Shown in pieces: positions 16,898-25,488 of a stretch of 64,000 nt of DNA. Origin of the DNA: Algoriphagus halophilus (GTDB taxonomy: Bacteria > Bacteroidota > Bacteroidia > Cytophagales > Cyclobacteriaceae); assembly GCF_900129785.1 (NCBI RefSeq), contig NZ_FSRC01000001.1:1922001-1986000 (forward strand), read 5' to 3'. The notes under the pieces were generated by a model, which was not told the DNA's origin, searched no databases, and saw nothing but the letters and a program-made list of their open reading frames with translations. The translations under genes were made by a program, and so were the position numbers. Within the stretch, counting starts at the first letter, position 1, and the number at the start of each line of letters is the position of its first letter.

Positions 16898-18478
16898 TTA
16901 AAAATCAATGGGAGAATTTGGTCGGTTCAACAGATCATCTGTATCATCAAAATCATTGTTGGCTTTACTCTGCATTTTGATGGTTTGCCCAGCATCAAAA
17001 GAAGAAATACCGGATGATTCTTTCGAGAAATTCGATGCATAAACAGGTTGGTTCATGGCTGGAGCACCTCCAAAATAATCCAGGTCCTGGAATTTGGTAT
17101 AACGGCCAATGAACCTTAATCTCACTGTATCCAACGAACCATTTCTATGTTTTGCGATAATGACCTCACCCACCCCTTGTGTAGAGTTATGGTCCTCATC
17201 TTCGGTAATTCCATAATACTCTGGCCTGTACAAGAACATAACCATATCCGCATCCTGCTCGATAGCTCCAGATTCCCTCAAATCGGAAAGCTGAGGTCTT
17301 TTATCTCCTCCTCTTGTCTCTACCGCTCTTGACAACTGGGACAAAGCGATAACCGGCACGCTCAACTCCTTGGCAATTTTTTTCAATGCTCTTGAAATAC
17401 TGGCAATTTCCTGTTCACGGTTACCTCCGCCTCCACTTTTTGAATCCCCAGACATCAATTGCAAGTAATCAATCACAATCATTTGGATATCATGCTGGGC
17501 TTTCAACTTTCTACACTTGGCACGAAGCTCCAAAATTGACAAGGCTGGAGTATCATCCACAAAAAGAGGTGCTTTGGATAATTTGGCCGTTTTATGCACT
17601 AATTGAGCCCATTCATGCTCTTCCAATGAACCCTTTTTAATTTTCTCTGAATCCAATTCCGCTTCCGAACTGATCAAACGATTCACCAACTGAACTGAAG
17701 ACATTTCAAGGGAGAAAATAGCAACTGGCCTATTATGGTCTACTGCGGCATTTCTTAATACCGAAAGAACAAAGGCTGTTTTCCCCATCGCAGGACGGGC
17801 AGCAATAATTACCAAATCGGATTTTTGCCAGCCTGAGGTAACTCGGTCCAAGGCAGTTAACCCTGATGGGACCCCAGTTAATCCGTCTTTTTGGTCCCTT
17901 CTAGACTCTAATTCTATGATTGCTTCCCGCATAATGGATTTCATGTCAGAATAATTCTTTCGAATATTCTTCTCTGAAATTTCGAATAGGGATTGCTCCA
18001 TTTTATCCAACAGCTCAAATACATCGGTGGTATCCTCATAGGCATCTTTTTGGATCTCTGAGGAAATTCGAATCATTTCACGCTTGATGGATTGTTCCGT
18101 GATAATCCTAGCATGGTACTCAATATTTGCTGCAGAAGCTACTTTAGAAGTAAGTTCGGTTACATAAAATGCGCCTCCCGCAATTTCCAAGGTACCACTC
18201 CTTCTCAATTGATTGGTTACCGTAAGCAAATCAATGGGTTGACTATCGGTAAACAAATCCAAGATCGCCTGGAAGATCACTTTATGTGCGTCTTTATAAA
18301 AACTCTCCACTTTCAGGATATCGATCACATTGGTCAATGCATCCTTTTCAAGCATCAAGGCACCTAAAACGGCTTCTTCAAGATCTACCGCTTGAGGTGG
18401 CACTTTTCCCAACATATTGGGAGCGCTGGAATTTGGGTTTTTTCGGGAATATCTAGGGTTGGTACTTTTCTCAGTCAT
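16898..18478 (-). CDS. dnaB: Replicative DNA helicase DnaB
   Basis: Hexameric 5'-3' helicase of the replication fork. The N-terminal primase-interacting domain begins around residue 25 with PPQAVDLEEAVLGALMLEKD. The RecA-like domain has Walker A at IIAARPAMGKTAF (about residues 229-241), Walker B at MIVIDYLQLMSG and the arginine-rich DLRESGAIEQDADMVMFLYR. Length 526 aa, with a polar C-terminal tail, is usual for Bacteroidota and longer than the 471 aa of E. coli. No intein is present. It lies 8 bp before the oxidoreductase gene. Confidence 0.97.
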   Translation of the reverse strand: MTEKSTNPRYSRKNPNSSAPNMLGKVPPQAVDLEEAVLGALMLEKDALTNVIDILKVESFYKDAHKVIFQAILDLFTDSQPIDLLTVTNQLRRSGTLEIAGGAFYVTELTSKVASAANIEYHARIITEQSIKREMIRISSEIQKDAYEDTTDVFELLDKMEQSLFEISEKNIRKNYSDMKSIMREAIIELESRRDQKDGLTGVPSGLTALDRVTSGWQKSDLVIIAARPAMGKTAFVLSVLRNAAVDHNRPVAIFSLEMSSVQLVNRLISSEAELDSEKIKKGSLEEHEWAQLVHKTAKLSKAPLFVDDTPALSILELRAKCRKLKAQHDIQMIVIDYLQLMSGDSKSGGGGNREQEIASISRALKKIAKELSVPVIALSQLSRAVETRGGDKRPQLSDLRESGAIEQDADMVMFLYRPEYYGITEDEDHNSTQGVGEVIIAKHRNGSLDTVRLRFIGRYTKFQDLDYFGGAPAMNQPVYASNFSKESSGISSFDAGQTIKMQSKANNDFDDTDDLLNRPNSPIDF

Positions 18479-18580
18479 AGTAACAAATGTAGGGTCTTCT
18501 GACCACGAGTTTTAAACAAGTTTTGCCAGACTTATCAACAATTTAAAGCCACAAAAATCAAGCCTTGCTATGTATTTTTT

Positions 18581-19264
18581 CTATTTATAATATACTCCGT
18601 TTCTGTACCCTCGGAACATGCTACAAAGCATAGCCCAGGAAAAGTGCCATAGCATTTCTGAAAGTGGGATATTAAACACTTTAACTCCTAATATTGGAGC
18701 ATCTAGCATCCCATAGGTATCCCAAAAATGTGGAAACAACCAATTGAAATTGATGTAATAGATGAGCAGTGTGATTCCTAAAGTGGCAAAAGCTGAAATC
18801 AAGGATAATTCAATCAAATCTGGTCTTTGTATCCATATATACACGGAAAGGATAAAAAAGGTCAAAAATGTGACATATCCGGAATGAATTCCAAACCCGA
18901 TACTAAAAACAGTCAAACTTGCGCAGGCAATTAAAAACATGTAGAAGAATTCCCTGTTTTTGGCTTTGGTTTGCCTGGAATAGTCTATTTCTTTCTTTGT
19001 AAATGAAGAATGTATATATCCTCCTACGCCAAAAAGCGCAAAACCGATGATATAGTCTTCGATCCCTACAATCCCTTCCCCAAAAAGGGTTGGTGGTCTC
19101 CAATAATCCCGGAAATACCAGACTTCAGCCACCATTCCCATCAAACCGCCTACGGCTCCCACTTTTATCATACCCTTCTTCCATGGGTTTTTCAAATAAA
19201 CAATGACCCAAGCAATCATATACATGAGCGCGAGGCAGAGGTAGGCGTACTTATCTTCTAGCAT
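18581..19264 (-). CDS. Multi-span membrane protein resembling lycopene-cyclase (CrtYcd/CarR) domains
   Basis: A 227-residue membrane protein with about six to seven hydrophobic segments. It shows an internal two-fold layout: Glu47, Trp55 and GIVGIEDYIIGF (residues 64-75) in the first half; Trp181 and VFNIPLSEMLWHF (196-208) in the second. The heterodimeric lycopene cyclases and their fusions have a tryptophan followed by a P-(I/L)-E-E helix in each half, so this may be a distant member. The second acidic pair is Ser-Glu here, so activity is uncertain. No other carotenoid gene is nearby. The alternative is an unrelated conserved membrane protein of Cytophagales. Confidence 0.6.
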   Translation of the reverse strand: MLEDKYAYLCLALMYMIAWVIVYLKNPWKKGMIKVGAVGGLMGMVAEVWYFRDYWRPPTLFGEGIVGIEDYIIGFALFGVGGYIHSSFTKKEIDYSRQTKAKNREFFYMFLIACASLTVFSIGFGIHSGYVTFLTFFILSVYIWIQRPDLIELSLISAFATLGITLLIYYINFNWLFPHFWDTYGMLDAPILGVKVFNIPLSEMLWHFSWAMLCSMFRGYRNGVYYK

Positions 19265-19364
19265 AAAAAACTCAAATAGTGCCCGAAATTAATTAAAAAG
19301 AACCGCCCTCAAAAAATTGTTTCAATTAAGAATCGTTATGGTCTGAGCACCCGACTTTTATTTT

Positions 19365-19372
19365 TAAGTTTG
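19365..19372 (+). promoter_or_regulatory. Candidate -7 box for mpl (TAAGTTTG)
   Basis: TAAGTTTG matches the Bacteroidota -7 consensus TAnnTTTG and lies 31 nt before the ATG, in the divergent spacer to the membrane-protein gene. No good -33 element is seen. Confidence 0.5.
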
Positions 19373-19403
19373 AATATTAAATGAAAAACTGAAACCAACG
19401 CTT

Positions 19404-20759
19404 ATGAAAAAATATCATTTCATTGCTATAGGAGGAGCGGTGATGCATAATCTCGCCTTGGCACTGGTAGAAAAGGGATATCAAGTCACTGGATCCGATG
19501 ATGAAATTTATGAACCTTCCAAAACAAGGTTGCAACAAGCAGGTATTCTTCCTGACCAGTACGGTTGGTTTCCAGATAAAATAAGCCCGGAATTAGACGG
19601 CATTATTTTAGGAATGCACGCCCGAATTGACAACCCCGAACTGATCAAAGCTCAGGAGCTGGGAATTCCGGTATATTCATTTCCAGAATTCATTTTTAAT
19701 CAAAGTAAAGAGAAAAAGCGAGTGGTCATCGCAGGCTCTCATGGAAAAACCTCTATTACCTCCATCATACTCCATGTTTTAAAAGACCAAAAAGTAGATT
19801 TCGACTATTTAGTGGGCGCCCAAATCGAAGGCTTTAACTTAATGGTACGGCTTTCGGATGCCCCTATCATTATTATTGAAGGGGATGAATACCTTACCTC
19901 TCCTTTGGATAGAACACCCAAGTTTTTCCATTACAAACACGATATCGTATTGGTCAGTGGCATCGCTTGGGATCACTTTAATGTGTTTCCTGATTTTGGA
20001 GAATACAAAGATCAGTTTAGCCAATTGATGGAAAAAACTCCCGAATCCGGAGAATTGATTTATTGCGACTCCGACCTATTAGTTAAAGAGGCGGCCGAAA
20101 AAGTTGAAATCAAATCTTTGAAAACCCCTTATAAGGCACATCCAGCCACAATTGAAGGAGGGAAAACATTCTTAAAGACTGAAAATGATCTGATCCCAAT
20201 TCAAATATTTGGAGAACACAATCTTCAGAATTTGCAGGGAGCAATGAATATTTGTTTATCTCTGGGCTTATCTAAGGGGCAGTTTTATACGTCTATACAG
20301 AGTTTCAAAGGTGCTGCAAAAAGGCAGGAACAAATCGCCGGAAATGAGCAATCCACGATGTTCAGGGATTTTGCCCATGCCCCATCCAAATTAAAAGCTA
20401 CTGCCAATGCAGTAAAAACCCAGTTTCCAGAAAGGACTTTAATCGCAGTACAAGAGCTTCATACCTACTCTTCCCTGAATAAGGACTTTCTTCCGAATTA
20501 TGCTGGTTCCATGGATGCTGCAGATATTGCAGTAATTTACCTGAATCCTCACGCTGCTGCCTTAAAAAAACTGGAATTAATGGATGAGGCCACCTTAAGA
20601 AAAGGATTTGAACGGGATGATTTAAAGCTTTTTACGGATAGTAATCAATTAAAAGATTTCTTATTGAGTCAGGATTATTCTAACACTAATTTACTGCTCA
20701 TGTCTTCAGGAAATTATGACAATATGGATTTAACTGAATTAAAAGCTAAATTCAATTAA
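19404..20759 (+). CDS. mpl: Murein tripeptide ligase Mpl
   Basis: Ligates recycled L-Ala-gamma-D-Glu-meso-DAP tripeptide to UDP-MurNAc in the cytosol, closing the peptidoglycan recycling loop. It belongs to the Mur ligase family: the N-terminal Rossmann domain starts with FIAIGGAVMHNLALAL and GSDDEIYEPSKTRL, the ATP-binding loop is AGSHGKTSITSI (about residues 109-120), and EGDEY with HYKHDIVLVSGIAWDHF supplies the central domain. RDFAHAPSKLKAT is the C-terminal ligase motif. The Mpl form of the first loop (GGAVMHNLA rather than GIGGxGMS) separates it from MurC. Length 451 aa compares with about 457 in E. coli. Confidence 0.93.
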   Translation: MKKYHFIAIGGAVMHNLALALVEKGYQVTGSDDEIYEPSKTRLQQAGILPDQYGWFPDKISPELDGIILGMHARIDNPELIKAQELGIPVYSFPEFIFNQSKEKKRVVIAGSHGKTSITSIILHVLKDQKVDFDYLVGAQIEGFNLMVRLSDAPIIIIEGDEYLTSPLDRTPKFFHYKHDIVLVSGIAWDHFNVFPDFGEYKDQFSQLMEKTPESGELIYCDSDLLVKEAAEKVEIKSLKTPYKAHPATIEGGKTFLKTENDLIPIQIFGEHNLQNLQGAMNICLSLGLSKGQFYTSIQSFKGAAKRQEQIAGNEQSTMFRDFAHAPSKLKATANAVKTQFPERTLIAVQELHTYSSLNKDFLPNYAGSMDAADIAVIYLNPHAAALKKLELMDEATLRKGFERDDLKLFTDSNQLKDFLLSQDYSNTNLLLMSSGNYDNMDLTELKAKFN

Positions 20760-20818
20760 TGAAGAGAGATTAATTGATCGCTTTAAAGAAAAAGCGAGTA
20801 TAAATAATTAAACATAAA

Positions 20819-21625
20819 ATGAAATTAAATCTAAGAAACTCCATTGCATTTTTTGATTTGGAGGCGACAGGTACCAATATTTCTACCGATAGAATTGTAG
20901 AAATATCCATTGTCAAATTAAACCCGGATGGAGGTCAGGAGATATACACCAGAAGAGTAAATCCTGGAATCCCTATTCCATTGGAAGCCTCTTTAATCCA
21001 CGGCCTTTATGACAAGGATGTCAAGAATGAACCTTCCTTTAAAGATATATCGAAGGAAGTGCATCAGTTTATTGGTCCATCGGATTTATCAGGCTTCAAT
21101 GTATTGAAATATGATATTCCTCTACTCGTCGAGGAGTTTTTGAGAGCAGGGATTGAATTTGATTTAGATAAGAGAAATCTATTGGATGCCCAAAAGATAT
21201 TCCACTTGATGGAAAAGCGTAATTTAACCGCTGCCTATAAATTCTACTGTGGGAAGACCTTGGAAAATGCACATAGTGCTGAAGCAGACACCTTGGCCAC
21301 CATGGATGTCTTCAAATCACAGGTAGAACGATACGTTGGAGAAGAGGCAATTGATCTTCAAGGAAATAAGTTGGGGGTATTTGAAAACGACATGAAAAAA
21401 ATCCATGATTTGGTGAACGAAAAAATGGTGGATTTAGCAGGTAGGTTTGTTTTTAATTCCCAAGGTGAAGAAGTCTTCAATTTTGGGAAACACAAGGGAA
21501 AACCCATTGAACAAGTATTTAAAGAAGAACCAGGATATTATGACTGGATGATGAGAGGCGATTTTCCTTTGGATACCAAGAGAAAATTAACTCAGGTGAA
21601 ATTGAGAGGATTTACGAACAGATAA
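20819..21625 (+). CDS. DnaQ-like 3'-5' exonuclease
   Basis: DEDD-family exonuclease. Motif ExoI is FDLEATGTNISTDRIVEISI (about residues 13-32), ExoII is GFNVLKYDIPLLVEEF, and ExoIII is HSAEADTLATMDVF, giving the expected acidic residues and a His (DEDDh). The C-terminal part (about residues 205-260) contains FNFGKHKGKPIEQVFKEEPG, a small domain often seen at the ends of DnaQ-like and DUF3820 proteins. It may proofread or repair DNA, but it is not fused to a polymerase. Transcribed after mpl with 59 bp between. Confidence 0.88.
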   Translation: MKLNLRNSIAFFDLEATGTNISTDRIVEISIVKLNPDGGQEIYTRRVNPGIPIPLEASLIHGLYDKDVKNEPSFKDISKEVHQFIGPSDLSGFNVLKYDIPLLVEEFLRAGIEFDLDKRNLLDAQKIFHLMEKRNLTAAYKFYCGKTLENAHSAEADTLATMDVFKSQVERYVGEEAIDLQGNKLGVFENDMKKIHDLVNEKMVDLAGRFVFNSQGEEVFNFGKHKGKPIEQVFKEEPGYYDWMMRGDFPLDTKRKLTQVKLRGFTNR

Positions 21626-21630
21626 AATAA

Positions 21631-21665
21631 AACCCGGAGTCTCCTCCGGGTTAACTTTTTTTATT
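21631..21665. terminator. Convergent terminator (exonuclease / M48 protease)
   Basis: AACCCGGAG and CTCCGGGTT form a 9-bp stem with a short loop, followed by TTAACTTTTTTT on the plus strand. It lies between two convergent genes. Confidence 0.85.
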
Positions 21666-22452
21666 TGTTATAATATTCCAGTGCCTCAGGCATCCATTCA
21701 TTCAACTTTTTGATTCGGTTACTTGGATCCGGGTGAGTAGATAAAAATTCCGGGGGTGCCTCACCCCCACTTTGCGCTTGCATACGTTCCCAAAAAATTG
21801 GTGCCTCTCTCGGATCATATCCAGCGACCGCCATAAATGTCAAGCCTAATTGGTCTGCTTCCGTCTCATGTTTTCTGGAAAAACTTAGCATCCCCAACTC
21901 ACTCCCAATACCTACCGACTGAAGAAATATGGCTTGAGTTAACGTCGGGTTTTGTCCAATCGCTGAAGAAAGTAGGCCTACTCCGAAATTGGCTACTAAT
22001 CCATTTGACATTCTTTCTCTGGAATGTGCTGCTACCGCATGGGCAATTTCATGCCCCATAACTACTGCGATCCCTGTCTCAGTTTCAGTGATCGGCATAA
22101 TCCCAGTATAAAACGCAACTTTTCCTCCAGGCATACACCATGCATTGACCTGATCACTTTCCAATAAGTTAAATTCCCAACTAAAATCGTCTGCTAATTC
22201 TGCATATCCTGAAGAACGTAAATATTCCTCTACCGCCTTCGCCATTCTGTTCCCCACTTTGAGCACTTTTTGCCCATCAGCAGTTGAGGTTACTACCTTG
22301 TTCTCTTCCAAAACTTGGTCGTATTGCTCATTTACTAAAGGCTGAATTTCTTCGCTTGATACCAATGCAAGCTGGGAACGACCTGTTAACGGTACTTTTG
22401 CACAGGCATAGGTAATGAGCCCGATTCCAACTATTAATGCTATTTTTTTCAT
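21661..22452 (-). CDS. M48 family metalloprotease, lipoprotein
   Basis: Zinc protease with HExxH in VVMGHEIAHAVAAHS (about residues 131-145) and the third ligand Glu in RKHETEADQLG. The N terminus MKKIALIVGIGLITYACAK has a lipobox at Cys17, so it is probably attached to the periplasmic or outer-membrane face. At 263 aa it is of the short BepA/LoiP/YcaL type without TPR repeats, a group linked to outer-membrane protein quality control. Ends inside the convergent terminator region. Confidence 0.93.
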   Translation of the reverse strand: MKKIALIVGIGLITYACAKVPLTGRSQLALVSSEEIQPLVNEQYDQVLEENKVVTSTADGQKVLKVGNRMAKAVEEYLRSSGYAELADDFSWEFNLLESDQVNAWCMPGGKVAFYTGIMPITETETGIAVVMGHEIAHAVAAHSRERMSNGLVANFGVGLLSSAIGQNPTLTQAIFLQSVGIGSELGMLSFSRKHETEADQLGLTFMAVAGYDPREAPIFWERMQAQSGGEAPPEFLSTHPDPSNRIKKLNEWMPEALEYYNK

Positions 22453-22528
22453 TTTGATGGTTGTTTTACTCGATCTATTTCCAAATAGAATACCAGAATC
22501 AATACTAAATATTTTTTGACTAATTTGA

Positions 22529-23053
22529 ATGAAAAATTTTCACTTCATGCCTAATAAAGACTCCAAACTTGAATTAAACCCTGCAGGCAAAGCCTACCTA
22601 AGAAAGATGGGAAACCCCTTTATTTTTTGGTGGGGGATGCTTTTTAAGTTGCCCTCTGCGGTTTTTTGGAAGCTAAAAGTCAAAACCTTGACCTTGGAAA
22701 AGTGTGAAGTGACTATTCCCTATTTTTGGAGAACTCAAAACCCATTTAAGTCTATTTACTTTGCTGCTCTTGCAGGAGCTGGTGAATTGAGTACTGGTCT
22801 TTTATGCCAACTTGCTTTAGCCGGTAAGGGAAAGTTCAGTATGTTGGTGGTAGATTTTAAAGCAGAATACACCAAAAAGGCAGATCAAAAAATCACGTTT
22901 ACCTGTGAACAAGGCTTGGAATTAAATCAATTAATTGAGCAATTAGAAGTGGGAGAAACAGACCAACTGTGCATGGTTACCAAAGGCAGAAATGAAGATG
23001 GTGACTTAGTAGCCCAATTTTTTATTACTTGGTCTTTCAAAAGAAAAAGTTAA
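22529..23053 (+). CDS. DUF4442 (hotdog-fold) protein
   Basis: A 174-residue soluble protein. The arrangement NPFKSIYFAALAGAGELSTG (about residues 72-91), followed by alternating strands, fits DUF4442, a hotdog-fold family related to acyl-CoA thioesterases such as PaaI. The usual acidic catalytic residue is not certain here. It begins 76 bp from the divergent M48 protease gene and its stop shares the TTAA palindrome with the convergent gene. Confidence 0.78.
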   Translation: MKNFHFMPNKDSKLELNPAGKAYLRKMGNPFIFWWGMLFKLPSAVFWKLKVKTLTLEKCEVTIPYFWRTQNPFKSIYFAALAGAGELSTGLLCQLALAGKGKFSMLVVDFKAEYTKKADQKITFTCEQGLELNQLIEQLEVGETDQLCMVTKGRNEDGDLVAQFFITWSFKRKS

Positions 23054-23781
23054 TTGGACCAGTCCTTTTCCCATTCTATAAATTCTTTTAATCTGGCGTA
23101 TACCCGTTCCCGAGACCAGTCTAAAAATTCATGATGGGCATGCATCTGATTGAATTTAATAATCAGAGGGTCCCATTCTTCATTGGCTAAATTATAATCC
23201 CCCTTTAATATTGTTTTGACCGAATCAGAATCCACCACTTGTAAGTATCCCTCTCGGCGTTTAAGGTATTCCAGCTTCTTTGCATATTCCCTCGCATTCC
23301 TGGATTTTTTGGTGAAATAGGAAATCGCACCCGCAATCGCAATTCCTCCCTCAGGAGAATCCCGATATCCGGCTGTTACCTGACCTCTATTGGAAGGTGA
23401 GGATTCCTCATTGGGATCCACCAAAACGAGTTTCCCATCTTTGAACCTAAAAGAATAAGGCTCTGCTTTCACCTCAAAAGTGGGCAATAGTCTAGCTCTA
23501 TCCTGAATTTGAACCTGTAAAAATCGTTCTGAGGACAATACAAGGTTTTGTTCAATAAAGCCTGGATACGTAATTCTAAGGGTATCTCCAGCCTGTGCCT
23601 GAACGTTGAAATAACCTCTTACATTGGTAGAGTCACTATCTTCCTTACCAAGCACTTCGACCAATACACCTTCTACATAGTTTTTATCATTGGCATCCAA
23701 CACATTCCCTGAATAGGAAACCTGGGCCAAAGCGCCGTTTACCAGCAGTAAGAAGAAATAGGTAACTATGGTGGATTTCAT
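23050..23781 (-). CDS. Exported protein with carboxypeptidase-regulatory-like domain
   Basis: ATG 23781 is preferred over an in-frame TTG 12 codons upstream, because it opens a signal peptide (MKSTIVTYFFLLLVNGALAQ). After it comes a CarboxypepD_reg-like beta domain (VSYSGNVLDANDKNYVEGVL ... GYFNVQAQAGDTLRITYPGF), the fold that starts TonB-dependent SusC receptors. Here it stands alone with a 150-residue charged tail that has no barrel. Such short proteins are common in Bacteroidota and their function is unknown. 243 residues. Confidence 0.8.
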   Translation of the reverse strand: MKSTIVTYFFLLLVNGALAQVSYSGNVLDANDKNYVEGVLVEVLGKEDSDSTNVRGYFNVQAQAGDTLRITYPGFIEQNLVLSSERFLQVQIQDRARLLPTFEVKAEPYSFRFKDGKLVLVDPNEESSPSNRGQVTAGYRDSPEGGIAIAGAISYFTKKSRNAREYAKKLEYLKRREGYLQVVDSDSVKTILKGDYNLANEEWDPLIIKFNQMHAHHEFLDWSRERVYARLKEFIEWEKDWSN

Positions 23782-23848
23782 GATGATCCAAAGATATTTC
23801 AGTTTAAGCTTACCCAAAAAAGAATCCTGTTAATTAAACTAAAACGGG

Positions 23849-24514
23849 TTATTTTATTTCCTGAAGCATATCTACTCCTAGAAATTCCGGTTTCTCCGTT
23901 CTATACCAAGTTCGATTGGCTGGAATTTTGATCCCTTTAAACTCCTTCTCTCCCTCTAAATAGATTATTTCACCTACCTGATTGGGTTCATCCTTATAAA
24001 ATTTATAAGCAGCCATTCTATAAGTCTCAGGTTCAAAATAAAAATACCATTGGTCCTCTTCATAGGGGACTCTGGCAACCAAGTATTCTTTGCCATCTAT
24101 TTCTTCTTTTCGGATTTCCTTCTCGATAACAGTGCCTGGATCATTCAATTTCATGGGTAAACCCCAAAGGTAGGTATAGTAATTTCTCATTCTCAATGCT
24201 CGCTCTTCAGTGATTCCACCTGTTAAAATCTTGAGGGAATCATTTATAACCTGATATTGTAAACCTTCTATTGCATAAGTCATCTTGGAATGAGAGTTAT
24301 CCAAGGAAAACTCATAAGTCCTTGAATCCCGACCTGGAGGCAAGCTGTCTTTCATGTAAAAAGTGGCTTTTAAATCATCCCAATTTCCATTAGGATCATG
24401 GTAGGAAATAGCCCGTTGGACGAGCTCTACTCCAGTTGTTGGAGCCTCTTGTTCACATGAAAATGTAAGAGTTACCAGAGAAATGAAAAAAAGTGATTTT
24501 ACAAGATTATTCAT
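23849..24514 (-). CDS. DUF6503-like lipoprotein
   Basis: A 221-residue lipoprotein; the signal ends in TLTFSCEQE (lipobox Cys20). The segment VELVQRAISYHDPNGNWDDL, followed by repeated beta strands and a late GIKIPANRTWY, fits the DUF6503 (LolA/LolB-like) group of Bacteroidota lipoproteins. A role in carrying lipids or lipoproteins is a guess from fold only. It shares a 37-bp divergent spacer with gluQ. Confidence 0.72.
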   Translation of the reverse strand: MNNLVKSLFFISLVTLTFSCEQEAPTTGVELVQRAISYHDPNGNWDDLKATFYMKDSLPPGRDSRTYEFSLDNSHSKMTYAIEGLQYQVINDSLKILTGGITEERALRMRNYYTYLWGLPMKLNDPGTVIEKEIRKEEIDGKEYLVARVPYEEDQWYFYFEPETYRMAAYKFYKDEPNQVGEIIYLEGEKEFKGIKIPANRTWYRTEKPEFLGVDMLQEIK

Positions 24515-24551
24515 TGATGATTTTTTTTAGCAATCTACCTAATTTGGTGGA

Positions 24552-25436
24552 ATGCACACAAAGCTTACCCGACTAGCCCCTACTCCAAGTGGTTTTCTAC
24601 ATTTAGGCAACCTCTATTCGTTTTTGATCACCAAAGCCCTTTCAGAAAAGCATGGAAGTAAAGTATTATTACGAATAGACGATTTGGACAGGGACCGATA
24701 TAGGCAAGAATATGTCCAAGACATATTTGACACCTTGGATTTCATGGAAATCTCCTATGACATTGGCCCTAAAAACCTAAAAGAATTTGAATCGGATTGG
24801 TCCCAGATCCATCGAATGAATTCTTATCTGGATGCCTTGGAAACCCTGCGTAACCAAAAGGTACTCTTCGCTTGTGACTGTACTAGGAAAAGAATCCAGC
24901 AATTAGATTCTTCCGGTTATTATTTAGGGTATTGCCTGGACAGAAGAATTCCCTTGGACAAAATGGATACAGCCTGGAGATACAATACATTCAATACAGA
25001 TTTTATCAAAATCAAAGAGTATCCAAATTTAGAAGGAACCTATACCCTGCCAGAAGATGGTGCATTTTTTATGGTTCGAAAAAAAGACCGCCTACCCGCC
25101 TATCAACTTACCTCAGTGGTGGATGACATTCACTTTGGTGTAGATTTTATCATTCGGGGAAAGGATTTGCTTAGTTCCTCTTTAGATCAAAAAGTACTCG
25201 CTGAATCTTTAGGCAACAATTCATTCAATGAGATCACATTCTTTCACCACTCCTTAATTAAAGGACCAAAAAATGTGAAATTATCAAAATCTGAAGGAGC
25301 CACATCCATTCAATATCTGAGGAAAGAAGGAAAAAAGCCCAGCGATTTATACCGGATTCTTGGAGAACTAATGAAAACAGCATCTCCACTATCCAACTTT
25401 GAAGACTTCAAAAAGTCGCTTGGAATTATGGAATAG
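24552..25436 (+). CDS. gluQ: Glutamyl-Q tRNA(Asp) synthetase
   Basis: GluRS-related enzyme lacking the anticodon domain, known to attach glutamate to queuosine in tRNA-Asp. The HIGH-like motif is TPSGFLHLGNLYSF (about residues 11-24) and the KMSKS-like motif is KNVKLSKSEG. The zinc site CDCTRKR ... YLGYC has the family's C-x-C-x(n)-Y-x(3)-C pattern. At 294 aa it is too short for a full GluRS. No dksA neighbour, unlike in proteobacteria. Confidence 0.85.
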   Translation: MHTKLTRLAPTPSGFLHLGNLYSFLITKALSEKHGSKVLLRIDDLDRDRYRQEYVQDIFDTLDFMEISYDIGPKNLKEFESDWSQIHRMNSYLDALETLRNQKVLFACDCTRKRIQQLDSSGYYLGYCLDRRIPLDKMDTAWRYNTFNTDFIKIKEYPNLEGTYTLPEDGAFFMVRKKDRLPAYQLTSVVDDIHFGVDFIIRGKDLLSSSLDQKVLAESLGNNSFNEITFFHHSLIKGPKNVKLSKSEGATSIQYLRKEGKKPSDLYRILGELMKTASPLSNFEDFKKSLGIME

Positions 25437-25440
25437 GCAT

Positions 25441-25477
25441 AAAAAAAGGGCCTGAAATTTTTCAGACCCTTCCTTTT
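25441..25477. terminator. Convergent terminator (gluQ / S10 peptidase)
   Basis: AAGGGCCTGAAA and TTTCAGACCCTT form an 11-12 bp stem with one mismatch and a tiny loop; A-rich and T-rich flanks let it work in both directions. Confidence 0.75.
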
Positions 25478-25488
25478 CAACTGACCAA

